This document shows positions 18,382 to 26,440 of a DNA stretch of 64,000 bases, one piece after another. This DNA is from JALJPB01 sp963933115. GTDB taxonomy: Bacteria; Pseudomonadota; Gammaproteobacteria; Enterobacterales; Alteromonadaceae. The translations under genes were made by a program, and so were the position numbers. A model generated the notes under the pieces. That model was given only the letters and a program-made list of their open reading frames with translations, made no database searches and was not told where the DNA came from. Position 1 is the stretch's first letter; each line of letters starts with the position of its first letter. The stretch spans positions 54,253 through 118,252 of the forward strand of contig CAWVSL010000003.1 of assembly GCA_963933115.1 (NCBI GenBank). Direction: 5' to 3'.

Positions 18382-18461
18382 AACCTGCTAATCTTAAAAT
18401 TATGAACGCTTACGCTAAGATAGCATTTATTACTAACCGTTGAAAATGCAAGGATGCAAAA

Positions 18462-19145
18462 ATGATAAAAGATTGGCCTACCAATGAGCGACCACGTGAA
18501 AAATTGCTCAATCAAGGTGCAAATAGCTTAAGTGATGCCGAGCTCTTAGCGATATTTTTGCGGACAGGAGTCACAGGCTGTCATGTGGTGGATTTAGCCC
18601 GAAAATTATTGTCAAACTTCGGTAGTATTTCTGGGGTTTATCGAGCCAATCAACAAGGATTTTGTGCCCAACATGGTGTAGGTACTGCAAAATTTGTTCA
18701 ATTACAAGCCTGCTTAGAAATGTCTAAACGCTATTTAGCTGAAGAAATCAAACAAGGTAAAGCCTTAACGTCATCGCAAATAACACGTGATTATTTAATA
18801 ACAGAATTGCGGCATCAAACACGTGAAGTTTTTGCCGTGATGTTTTTAGACAACCAACATCAAATCTTAAAATTTGAAATATTGTTTTTTGGCACAATTG
18901 ATGCGGCAGCGGTCTATCCAAGAGTTGTGGTTGAAAAAGCAATAAAGTATCAAGCGGCTGCGGTTATTTTAAGTCACAATCATCCGTCAGGTATCGCCGA
19001 AGCAAGTATTGCAGATAAACAGATAACCCTTAGGCTTGAAAAAGCATTAGCGTTAATTGATGTTAGAGTTTTGGACCATATTATTGTTGCTGGCCATCGC
19101 TGTTACTCCTTTGCCGAAAATGGAGACATAAAAAATAAAATATAA
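18462..19145 (+). CDS. radC: RadC/JAMM-family protein
   Basis: A 227-residue protein with an N-terminal helix-hairpin-helix-like region (about 1-95) and a C-terminal JAMM metalloprotease-like domain. The metal motif is intact: H172-x-H174 in SHNHPSG and D185. RadC was once thought to be a DNA repair factor; its true substrate is unsettled. ATG start preceded by AAGGA. In the standard gammaproteobacterial order rpmB and rpmG follow directly. Here three extra genes intervene. Confidence 0.93.
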   Translation: MIKDWPTNERPREKLLNQGANSLSDAELLAIFLRTGVTGCHVVDLARKLLSNFGSISGVYRANQQGFCAQHGVGTAKFVQLQACLEMSKRYLAEEIKQGKALTSSQITRDYLITELRHQTREVFAVMFLDNQHQILKFEILFFGTIDAAAVYPRVVVEKAIKYQAAAVILSHNHPSGIAEASIADKQITLRLEKALALIDVRVLDHIIVAGHRCYSFAENGDIKNKI

Positions 19146-19206
19146 TCACAAACCTACATTTGACTATTTTTAATACAAGATTTTGTTTAGCTAATAAGGT
19201 CATTTT

Positions 19207-19527
19207 ATGAAAGTAAGTAATGAAAAGAAAACTGATCGTCGGCAGTTTTTTCGTCTCGATATGGAAAAAGAATTAATAGACATCACTTGGCAGGACAAGG
19301 GTGTTGATAAAAATAAAAAAATAGCGTGTTTTAATTTTTCTCGTGGGGGGTTAAAAATCGATTGTGATGAACCCATTCCAGTTTCGGTTACGCTAACAAT
19401 AACATTTAAAGCTGCGGCTCCTAAAAGTCAAATATTGAAAGGCAAGGTGTTACGCTGTTTAAAACAAAAAAATGGTTGGTTTGAAATTGCTTTAATTTTA
19501 GGAACATCAGACAAGTTAGTTAATTAA
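19207..19527 (+). CDS. PilZ-domain protein
   Basis: A 106-residue single-domain protein with both cyclic-di-GMP contact motifs. R12-x3-R16 lies in RRQFFRLD, and N43-x-S45-x2-G48 in FNFSRGG. PilZ domains bind cyclic-di-GMP and pass the signal to a partner. It lies 61 bp downstream of radC and 74 bp upstream of the ParA gene, so it may share a transcript with either. No membrane or other domain is present. The partner is unknown. Confidence 0.85.
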   Translation: MKVSNEKKTDRRQFFRLDMEKELIDITWQDKGVDKNKKIACFNFSRGGLKIDCDEPIPVSVTLTITFKAAAPKSQILKGKVLRCLKQKNGWFEIALILGTSDKLVN

Positions 19528-19601
19528 AAAATAATGCTATAAATAATTTTAACTATAATTAATCATGTCGTGAACAAATAGAGTGTCAAGGAATACTGAA
19601 A

Positions 19602-20270
19602 ATGATGATTCTAGTGGGTGGCGAAAAAGGTGGGAGTGGTAAAAGTTGTCTTGCTCAAAATTTAGCGGTTTATTTTACTCGTGATAAAAACGCCATTGTT
19701 TTAATGGTTGATTGCGATCCACAACGAACCACGTCCGACTGGATACAGGCTCGTAATACAGACCCAACACTTCCAGCCATTAATTGTATTCAACTGTATG
19801 GTAAAATTAGAAATGATTTACTGAGTTTAAATCAACACTATGATTATGTAATTATTGATTGCGGTGGCCAAGATAACTTAGCTCTCCGAGCCGCAATGTC
19901 AGTAGCTGATCATGTGGTTATCCCCTTAAGGCCAAAAAGGCGTGATTTAAAAACAGTACCTCATATGGAAGATATGCTAAGTACTTGTAAAATGGTTAAC
20001 CCTAAATTACTGGCATCATTTCTAATTGCTCAATGCCCGGCATTGCCCAGTCAATTAAAACGGATTAATGAAGCAAAAGAGGTTTGTAGCTCATATGGCA
20101 TAAATGTACTTAATGCGGTGACATATAATCGTAATATCTATGATGATAGTGAAGAACAAGGTTTATCCGTATTAGAACTAGACCCTGAAGGCAAAGCGGC
20201 GCTAGAAATGATTGCGATAGCTGAAGAGCTTATGGCCATGACACCGGATGACTCATATGAGTTTAATTGA
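19602..20270 (+). CDS. ParA/MinD-family ATPase
   Basis: A 222-residue P-loop ATPase of the ParA type, which forms ATP-dependent patterns on nucleoid DNA to position plasmids, chromosomes or protein cargo. The deviant Walker A is intact with its signature lysine: K9-G-G-S-G-K14-S15. Walker A' (VLMVDCDPQRTTSDW) and Walker B (YDYVIIDCGGQDN) are clear. There is no N-terminal helix-turn-helix, so it is of the short (type Ib-like) kind. The start could be 19602 or 19605 (two ATGs). The next gene overlaps its end and encodes a ribbon-helix-helix protein, as expected of a partition pair. No replication gene is nearby. Confidence 0.88.
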   Translation: MMILVGGEKGGSGKSCLAQNLAVYFTRDKNAIVLMVDCDPQRTTSDWIQARNTDPTLPAINCIQLYGKIRNDLLSLNQHYDYVIIDCGGQDNLALRAAMSVADHVVIPLRPKRRDLKTVPHMEDMLSTCKMVNPKLLASFLIAQCPALPSQLKRINEAKEVCSSYGINVLNAVTYNRNIYDDSEEQGLSVLELDPEGKAALEMIAIAEELMAMTPDDSYEFN

Positions 20271-20631
20271 TTTAAAAAAATCTAGTGTCAGTAAAGCTAA
20301 AAAGAAAAAAGTGACTGCTGATGAGTTTATTGCTGATGCAGAAAATTATGCTGCCGGTAAGACTTCGGTTGTTAGTTCAGCAAAGACAAATTTAGATCAA
20401 CCTATTATGACCAAAGTGACTGATTGGCCAAAAAATCAATTAAAAAAATGTAAATCAACAAAGCGTCATGCCACTTTTACTTTAAGTGAAGACGCTATTG
20501 TCCAGTTAAACTTATTATCTAAAGAAAGTCAGTTAGCTAAATCTCATATTATTAGAATTTTAGTCAATGAATGTTGTCATGAAAAAAAACAAAAAAAACT
20601 GGCTCTACTACTTAAATCAGAAATTGATTAA
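20257..20631 (+). CDS. Ribbon-helix-helix DNA-binding partner of the ParA ATPase
   Basis: A protein of about 124 residues overlapping the end of the ParA gene by 14 bp. I prefer the ATG at 20257 because GGATGA lies 6 nt upstream; 20248 is possible. The first 70 residues are basic and probably disordered (lysine-rich, with TADEFIADAENYAAG). The C-terminal region fits a ribbon-helix-helix fold: strand RHATFTLSED, helix AIVQLNLLSKES, turn QLAKS, helix HIIRILVNECC. In type Ib partition systems such a protein binds the centromere and stimulates ParA through its N-terminal tail. The assignment rests on pattern and gene overlap, not on homology search. Confidence 0.6.
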   Translation: MSLIDLKKSSVSKAKKKKVTADEFIADAENYAAGKTSVVSSAKTNLDQPIMTKVTDWPKNQLKKCKSTKRHATFTLSEDAIVQLNLLSKESQLAKSHIIRILVNECCHEKKQKKLALLLKSEID

Positions 20632-20803
20632 TTAATGATAAACGGTACAAGGAAGAAATAAAACAGCACGATTAAACGACAACTCCAGATTAAAACGGGT
20701 CAATAATAGTGAGTTTTTTAAGCTAATCTCCTGTAAAGCAAAGATAAAAGCAAACATTGATCTTTAAAAGTCAGAAAAGCTAGCATTCAACATTTACTTT
20801 CTC

Positions 20804-20849
20804 TATAATGTGCCACCTAATTTTACGATCCTTAGGCGACGGCCTAGGG
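20804..20849 (+). promoter_or_regulatory. rpmB promoter -10 and leader hairpin
   Basis: In the 260-bp gap before rpmB, a perfect TATAAT lies at 20804-20809 with only a weak -35. Downstream, 20830-20849 can form an 8-bp stem (CCTTAGGC/GCCTAGGG, one G-U pair) with a 4-nt loop, in the untranslated leader 42 bp before the start codon. There is no T-run, so it is not a terminator. It could be a leader element or a chance hairpin. Nothing else stands out between 20632 and 20803. Confidence 0.4.
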
Positions 20850-20891
20850 GAAAAATAGCTCGAGCTGACATTAATTTTTGGAGTGACTCAC

Positions 20892-21128
20892 ATGTCTAAA
20901 GTTTGCCAAGTAACCGGCAAGAAGCCAATGGTTGGAAACAACCGTTCGAAGGCAAGAAACGCGACTCGTCGTCGTTTTTTACCTAACCTTCAATCTCACC
21001 GTTTTTGGGTTGAGAGTGAAAATTGTTTCGTTAAATTACGTTTAACTCCGAAAGGAATGCGTATTATCGATAAAAAAGGCATCGATGCAGTATTAACTGA
21101 TCTTCGTGCCCGTGGCGAAAAAGTTTAA
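20892..21128 (+). CDS. rpmB: 50S ribosomal protein L28
   Basis: L28 is a small basic protein of the large ribosomal subunit. The 78 residues match the family length, and MSKVCQVTGKKPMVGNNRS is the standard N-terminus. I use the ATG at 20892, which has GGAG 8 nt upstream, instead of a GTG three codons earlier. It is followed by rpmG after 9 bp, the universal arrangement in these bacteria. Confidence 0.97.
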   Translation: MSKVCQVTGKKPMVGNNRSKARNATRRRFLPNLQSHRFWVESENCFVKLRLTPKGMRIIDKKGIDAVLTDLRARGEKV

Positions 21129-21137
21129 GGAATCATC

Positions 21138-21293
21138 ATGCGTGATAAAATTCGTTTAGTTTCTAGTGCAGGTACTGGTCATTTTTATACTACAGATAAA
21201 AATAAAAAAACCATGCCTGAAAAAATGGAAATCAAAAAATTCGATCCAAGAGTACGTAAGCACGTAATCTATAAAGAAGCTAAAATTAAATAA
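21138..21293 (+). CDS. rpmG: 50S ribosomal protein L33
   Basis: A 51-residue large-subunit ribosomal protein in the usual rpmB-rpmG pair. It begins MRDKIRLVSSAGTGHFYTTD and ends KHVIYKEAKIK, both diagnostic. The gene lacks the four zinc-binding cysteines found in some L33 paralogues, so it is the zinc-free form. A Shine-Dalgarno-like AAGGA precedes the ATG. A strong terminator follows. Confidence 0.96.
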   Translation: MRDKIRLVSSAGTGHFYTTDKNKKTMPEKMEIKKFDPRVRKHVIYKEAKIK

Positions 21294-21314
21294 TTTTGCT
21301 TCTAGAATTTTTAA

Positions 21315-21338
21315 AAACCCGGACTTACCGGGTTTTTT
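21315..21338 (+). terminator. Terminator of rpmB-rpmG
   Basis: Hairpin AACCCGG (21316-21322) and CCGGGTT (21328-21334) with a 5-nt loop, continued by a run of six Ts. It lies 22 bp after the rpmG stop. Confidence 0.92.
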
Positions 21339-21400
21339 ATTGCCAAAAATTCAGTATGATGGTCTTCATTACTTTGATTAAAAGGTTATACCAATTACCC

Positions 21401-21904
21401 ATGAAACTATCTCGTCCTGCCTGGAATAACGTTATTATTATCAGTGCTGTGGTGATGATCTTATTACTTAATTTGATGAACTATAGATTATTTCCTGATA
21501 ATAATGACAGAATACTCAATACCGATGGCGAACAGTTCATTGTATTGCCTCATGCTGTCATTTTAACTTTAGAAGTCCGTGACAAGTTTATTATTGAGCG
21601 CACAGGTCTGTCGTGGCGTATTAAAAAAAGCCAAGGTTTAGCTGAAATTAATAAACAAGCCATTGGACAAATGATGTTAGTCTGGCAGCAAAGTACAGGC
21701 TTATTGCAGGCAGAAGGTATCGACGTTTCAGGACAAAAGGGTATTGAGGTTTTAATCAACTTAGCAGGTAAAGCAGAGACTCAAGAGTTAATCTTGTATC
21801 CATTAGTCGATCAGTTACTGATTCACGACAAAACGCTTAATTTGTGGGTCGCTATGCCGCCAGAACGTTATAAGCAATTGATACCAATGGAAGTAAATAA
21901 GTAA
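21401..21904 (+). CDS. Conserved hypothetical, membrane-anchored
   Basis: A 167-residue protein with an N-terminal cytoplasmic tail (MKLSRPAWNN), one membrane helix (about 10-30, VIIISAVVMILLLNLMNYRL) and a soluble region of about 130 residues. I start it at 21401 because any earlier ATG would fall in or next to the rpmG terminator. No Shine-Dalgarno is evident. The soluble part has no motif I recognise, though the pattern of short strands separated by a helix (KQAIGQMMLVWQQSTGLL) suggests an alpha/beta fold. It ends 36 bp before mutM and may be co-transcribed with it. Confidence 0.7.
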   Translation: MKLSRPAWNNVIIISAVVMILLLNLMNYRLFPDNNDRILNTDGEQFIVLPHAVILTLEVRDKFIIERTGLSWRIKKSQGLAEINKQAIGQMMLVWQQSTGLLQAEGIDVSGQKGIEVLINLAGKAETQELILYPLVDQLLIHDKTLNLWVAMPPERYKQLIPMEVNK

Positions 21905-21940
21905 ATAAATTTATCCGAGCCAACAATAGCGAAGCTAGTT

Positions 21941-22756
21941 ATGCCTGAATTACCCGAAGTTGAAGTGTGCCGTTTAGGCATTAGCCCACATATCCTTGAT
22001 AAAACAGTTGTCGCTGTTGCTGTTCGTGTTCCTCGACTGCGTTGGCCAATTCCTGATGAGGTTAAGTTACTCACAGGACAAAAAGTAGAGAAAGTAGAGC
22101 GCAGAGCCAAATATTTACTTATCAGATTTACTAGTGGTACTTTGGTTTTACATCTTGGTATGTCAGGTACGGTTAGGATTATTGATACCAGTACGCCGGT
22201 AGTTAAGCATGATCACTTCGATTTAGCCTTTGAGCATAACAAAACCTTAAGACTCAATGATCCTAGACGTTTTGGCGCAGTTCTGTGGTTTAAAGAACAT
22301 ATTGACGAACAAGGGCTCTTAGCTAAAATGGGGCCTGAGCCTTTAGATGCTGGATTCGCTGCAGGTTACTTATTCAGTAAAGCTAAAAATAGAAAGGTGC
22401 CCGTTAAAAGTTTTCTAATGAATAATCATATCGTCGTTGGTGTTGGTAATATTTATGCAAATGAAGCGTTATTTTTAGCAGGAATTTTACCAACGACCTT
22501 GGCAGGTACTATTAATGAGTTAAGATTTGATAAACTGACGAACATTATTAAAAAAGTATTGGCTGATGCTATTACGCAAGGTGGCACCACATTAAAAGAT
22601 TTCACACAGGCTGACGGTAAACCAGGCTACTTTGCTCAATCGTTACTGGTATATGGTAGAGGAGGGGAAAAGTGTTTAACGTGTAATGATAAGCTAGAAG
22701 AGATTAGGCAATCTAATCGCAGCTCAGTATATTGCCCAAGCTGCCAAACAGAATAG
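21941..22756 (+). CDS. mutM: Formamidopyrimidine-DNA glycosylase (Fpg)
   Basis: Removes oxidised purines such as 8-oxoguanine and nicks the abasic site. The 271 residues start with the catalytic MPELPEVE (Pro2 as nucleophile, Glu3). Later motifs include RRAKYLLIRF with the conserved lysine, an NDPRRFG block, and GVGNIYANEALF in the helix-two-turn-helix. A C-terminal zinc finger has cysteines at 245, 248, 265 and 268. All key residues are present. It converges on coaD, 30 bp apart. Confidence 0.97.
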   Translation: MPELPEVEVCRLGISPHILDKTVVAVAVRVPRLRWPIPDEVKLLTGQKVEKVERRAKYLLIRFTSGTLVLHLGMSGTVRIIDTSTPVVKHDHFDLAFEHNKTLRLNDPRRFGAVLWFKEHIDEQGLLAKMGPEPLDAGFAAGYLFSKAKNRKVPVKSFLMNNHIVVGVGNIYANEALFLAGILPTTLAGTINELRFDKLTNIIKKVLADAITQGGTTLKDFTQADGKPGYFAQSLLVYGRGGEKCLTCNDKLEEIRQSNRSSVYCPSCQTE

Positions 22757-22786
22757 TCTCATATTTGATAGGTTACAAAGGCAAGG

Positions 22787-23269
22787 CTATTTTTTAAGCG
22801 CACTTATTAAAGCTGTCTCCACTACTGGGTGAACAAATTGATTAACATTACCTCGGTGTAAGGCAACTTCTTTTACCAGTGTTGATGAGATAAAAGAGTT
22901 CTCTTCAGCGGGTGTCAAAAATACGCTTTCTAAATCTGGCGATAAGCGACGGTTCATATTGGCCAATTGAAATTCATACTCAAAATCAGATACCGCACGT
23001 AAGCCACGTATTAATACCTGAGCACCATTTTCTTCAGCAAAATCAACTAAGAGACCACTAAAACCGATAACAGTGACATTGGGTAAATGTTGAGTAACTT
23101 TTTCCAGCATTTTAACACGATGGGCTAAATCGAATAGCGGTTTCTTACTTGGGCTTGCTGCTATACCAACGATTACCTGATTAAATAAGCGACTTGCGCG
23201 TTCAATTAAATCGGTATGGCCATTAGTTACGGGGTCAAAGGTCCCTGGATAAATTGCTTTTATTGTCAT
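22787..23269 (-). CDS. coaD: Phosphopantetheine adenylyltransferase
   Basis: Transfers AMP from ATP to phosphopantetheine, the fourth step of coenzyme A synthesis. The true start is the ATG at 23269, giving 160 residues, the family length. Upstream codons in frame (to 23410) encode a non-conserved extension. The nucleotidyltransferase motif is GTFDPVTNGH near residue 8. RGLRAVSDFEYEFQLANMNR and SSTLVKEVA are also conserved. Together with coaBC, two coenzyme A genes lie within 6 kb. Confidence 0.97.
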   Translation of the reverse strand: MTIKAIYPGTFDPVTNGHTDLIERASRLFNQVIVGIAASPSKKPLFDLAHRVKMLEKVTQHLPNVTVIGFSGLLVDFAEENGAQVLIRGLRAVSDFEYEFQLANMNRRLSPDLESVFLTPAEENSFISSTLVKEVALHRGNVNQFVHPVVETALISALKK

Positions 23270-23437
23270 AGTTATTATAAATTTGAACGCTGATAGCACC
23301 ATTGTAAAGCGAATTTTTACCAAATGGCAACTAACAAGGCAATTTTTCTTAAAGTATTTACTCGAAAGACTTCCCGTGAAGCACTTTTTGATAGTATTAT
23401 GTCCAATCACTTTTTTAAGTATAAATAGCTATATTTC

Positions 23438-24094
23438 ATGAAAACACGCGATAAGATTATACAAGCGAGCATTGCCCTATTTAATGAACAAGGCGAACGA
23501 AATGTTACTACTAACCATATTGCTGCTCATCTCGGTATAAGCCCGGGCAACTTGTATTATCACTTTCGCAACAAAGAAGATATTATTCTCTCTATTTATG
23601 AAGAATATGCGCGAAATATTGTCCTTGATACTATCCCAGAATCTACACAGAGTGGAAAACCGCTTGATGTCATCATTTTATATATGGACGCTGTTTTTCA
23701 AGCGATGATGAAATTCCGTTTTTTCTATAGTAATCTCCCTGTTTTATTAGCTAGAGACCCGGCTCTTCATGATAAGTATGTTGAAGTTCAGCATATTATT
23801 ACCGTTAGGGTGAGTAATATGATGATTTCTCTCAAAGAGGCCAATGTCATTAATTTTGAGAACGATGAGTTAGCTGATATTGTCAGTTTATTACGTTTAG
23901 TCAATACGTTTTGGTTGAGTTTTTATCAAACACAGAATAATAATGTTGAAATCAATGAGGCTGTGTTTTATGAAGGGGTATTAAAGATTTTAGTGATTAT
24001 TCGCCCTTATACTACTGAGATTGGCTTACCTGAGCTTATGAAAGCACGTGAAATGTATATGAAAAAATGTGAGGAATCTTTAGAGATTACTTAA
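23438..24094 (+). CDS. TetR-family transcriptional regulator
   Basis: A 218-residue one-component repressor-type protein. The N-terminal helix-turn-helix (about 8-52) reads NVTTNHIAAHLGISPGNLYY followed by HFRNKEDII, a typical TetR/AcrR pattern. The C-terminal part (about 60-215) is all-helical and not assignable to a ligand class. It is divergent from coaD (168 bp) and is followed by a 196-bp gap with a small palindrome TATACATTGTATA (24219-24231) but no gene. The target is unknown. Confidence 0.85.
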   Translation: MKTRDKIIQASIALFNEQGERNVTTNHIAAHLGISPGNLYYHFRNKEDIILSIYEEYARNIVLDTIPESTQSGKPLDVIILYMDAVFQAMMKFRFFYSNLPVLLARDPALHDKYVEVQHIITVRVSNMMISLKEANVINFENDELADIVSLLRLVNTFWLSFYQTQNNNVEINEAVFYEGVLKILVIIRPYTTEIGLPELMKAREMYMKKCEESLEIT

Positions 24095-24290
24095 AGTTAA
24101 CCTGTCATTTAAATAAAGTATAGCTAGCAGGTGTCTTTGAGTCTGCGGACAACTAACCACTTTTACCTACCTATTACGAATATTAATCACAGCATTAATT
24201 TTTAGGCGTTATCTTTGTTATACATTGTATAGATTGAATTGACTGATGCAGCGGCAGAAGAAAAATAATTAGAGTGATGATAAATATCGA

Positions 24291-26330
24291 TTAAACAGAG
24301 GTTGAGTTAGCTAAGTCACGATAGCCTTTTAGTAATATCGTCCAATTCTCTTCTTGCCATGAAAAATTAGGTAGTTTTTGATGTTCTTTTCTAAACGAGC
24401 GAAGTAATCTTTGCAAATTAGCCTCTGGCCAATTTTTATTTATTGGCCGTAAATCTCCGCGGTCAAAGTCTATTAGCCAAGGTTTTTCATTATTATCAAG
24501 TAATATATTATGGGCATTTAAATCATGATGATAAATACCTTTGTCGTGAAATTGTTTAATCATTTGTCCAATGCGAAACCAAACATCATCACTTATTGGC
24601 TGTTCTATGAGTATTGCCACTAAATCATTAGCATTTTTTATTCGAGTGCTTAAAAGGTCGGCTTGATAAAACATTCCTTTGCGTATCACGCGGCAAGCTA
24701 CCGGCTTAGGTGCCGGTAATTGCCATGTTTGCATAACCGTCAGTAATTCGAACTCTTTGGTGGCACGGGTTTCTGCTTGAGAGGTGAAAATATAATGGTC
24801 TTTATTAAATTTACCTATAAGCCCGCCACGATAGTAATGACGTAATACCCATTGCTGTTCTTGATGCTCAATAAACCAGGTTGTCCCTCGGCCTTGTGCT
24901 GAGCCAACGATCGCATTTTTCTGTTGCCAATAATCGCTTGATAACATCTGTGGTTTAACATTAGCTAATAAATTGACATTATATTGGCAGTAAATATTAC
25001 CAACGTGAAGATGAATTATTTTTGTTGAGTCTTCAATTAGCGTTTGTAACTTCATTACACTTCTTTTGCTCGCCCCTTGATTATCCTGTACAAGTTGGTA
25101 AGCATTGTTACCTAGGCGTTCTTGCTTTAATTCATCAACTATTAATGAGTCCACTGCTTGAACCAATTCATCAAGTTCGCTAGAAACCAATGGTAGTAAA
25201 CCATTAACACGTTTAAGCTGCTGTTCAATTTCTAAAAAATTGGCCATAAAAGGACCAACAATGATGGCCTTTTTAAAAAGTGCAGGCTCAAGGGGGTTAT
25301 GACCATTGACCTGGTTAAAACTACCGCCCATGGTGACTATATCGGCAAGCGCGTATGCTGCCATTAACTCTCCGATAGAGTCTAATAACCAAACTTGAGT
25401 CGACTCAGTTACCTGTTTTTTCTCACTTCGCTTAATAACGGTTAATTGATGTTTTTTACAAAGCTTCTCGACCCTATCGAAGCGCTCAGGATGCCGTGGG
25501 ACTAGGACAAGCAATAAATTTGGCTGGGTTTTTATTAGCCTCTTAAAAGCCTGTATCGCAAGTTCTTCATCACCTTGATGAGTGCTAGCGATTAACCATA
25601 CCTTACGATTTTTGGTTAAGAAATTGCTTAACTCTAGGCTTTTAGCCTCAATATTCGCATTATGGCTAATATCAAATTTCAAGTTGCCGACTACTTGGCA
25701 TTTTAATTTTTTTGCTCCTAACGCAATGAAATTTTCAAGGTTAGTTTTTGACTGTGGCAAAATCGCATCAAAACAATTTAATGTTGGTTGAATTAACCAG
25801 CTTAGCTTTTTATAACTTTTCAATGAATGTCCGGATAATCTGGCGTTTACCAGTAACAGTTTTATTTTATTATTAGCTGCTTGAGTAATTAAGTTAGGCC
25901 AAAGTTCTGTCTCCATAAATACAATAGCTTGGGGTTTTAGTTTGTTCAGAAAAAACCAAGTACAAATAAAAATGTCTAAAGGTAAATAACAGTGCTGGAC
26001 ACGCTCGGCAAATAATTTTTTGACTTGAGCTGAGCCTGTAGGGGTAAAAGTGGTCAAAGTAATCGGTAATTCAGGATAAGATAAAAGCAGTTCTTCTATA
26101 AAAGGTTTAAGGGCAATAACTTCGCCAACACTCGATGCATGAACTATGATACCTGCTGATCTTAACGAGCGGGGGACTAATCCTAAACGTTCAGTTAAAC
26201 GAAAGCGAAAGGCTGGATTTTTCCACGACTTTATCAATAAAAAACTAAGGATAACTGGAGCAAGTATCAGTAATACTATGCGATAAAGTAATAAGGACAA
26301 AAAATATTTCAAGAGAGTCGCTCTAATCAA
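24291..26330 (-). CDS. Fused Kdo transferase and Kdo kinase
   Basis: A 679-residue fusion. Residues about 1-425 match WaaA: an N-terminal hydrophobic anchor, HASSVGEVIALKPF with catalytic Glu70, METELWPNL, and ARLSGHSL. They transfer Kdo to lipid A at the inner membrane. Residues about 435-679 match KdkA: IVGSAQGRGTTWF, LRHYYRGGLIGKFNKD, catalytic HHD603LNAHN, and metal-binding D621FD623. They phosphorylate the Kdo. Both halves have full length with no stop or frameshift. Kdo kinase is normally a separate gene and occurs in organisms with one phosphorylated Kdo (Haemophilus, Vibrio). The start is a TTG with no clear Shine-Dalgarno; another TTG lies 18 bp inward. Confidence 0.9.
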   Translation of the reverse strand: MIRATLLKYFLSLLLYRIVLLILAPVILSFLLIKSWKNPAFRFRLTERLGLVPRSLRSAGIIVHASSVGEVIALKPFIEELLLSYPELPITLTTFTPTGSAQVKKLFAERVQHCYLPLDIFICTWFFLNKLKPQAIVFMETELWPNLITQAANNKIKLLLVNARLSGHSLKSYKKLSWLIQPTLNCFDAILPQSKTNLENFIALGAKKLKCQVVGNLKFDISHNANIEAKSLELSNFLTKNRKVWLIASTHQGDEELAIQAFKRLIKTQPNLLLVLVPRHPERFDRVEKLCKKHQLTVIKRSEKKQVTESTQVWLLDSIGELMAAYALADIVTMGGSFNQVNGHNPLEPALFKKAIIVGPFMANFLEIEQQLKRVNGLLPLVSSELDELVQAVDSLIVDELKQERLGNNAYQLVQDNQGASKRSVMKLQTLIEDSTKIIHLHVGNIYCQYNVNLLANVKPQMLSSDYWQQKNAIVGSAQGRGTTWFIEHQEQQWVLRHYYRGGLIGKFNKDHYIFTSQAETRATKEFELLTVMQTWQLPAPKPVACRVIRKGMFYQADLLSTRIKNANDLVAILIEQPISDDVWFRIGQMIKQFHDKGIYHHDLNAHNILLDNNEKPWLIDFDRGDLRPINKNWPEANLQRLLRSFRKEHQKLPNFSWQEENWTILLKGYRDLANSTSV

Positions 26331-26440
26331 AAGGTGAAAATTAATTGCTAAAGTATACCTAATAGTCTCCCTTAAGTTAGCTCTTTGAAAAGATTATTTA
26401 TTATTAAGGGGTCTAGTAAGTTTACATACGGTTATTTAGT

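Noticed and set aside
20257..20631. Possible antitoxin of a toxin-antitoxin pair
   Set aside because: Ribbon-helix-helix folds are common in antitoxins, but the overlapping partner is a ParA ATPase and no toxin-like gene is adjacent.
18462..21293. Integrated plasmid or mobile element spanning the ParA pair
   Set aside because: No integrase, replication gene, tRNA target, terminal repeats or transposase was seen; only the pair and a PilZ gene are inserted.
24219..24231. Palindrome TATACATTGTATA in the TetR/Kdo gap
   Set aside because: Six-base arms of simple AT composition are expected by chance in DNA of this base content.
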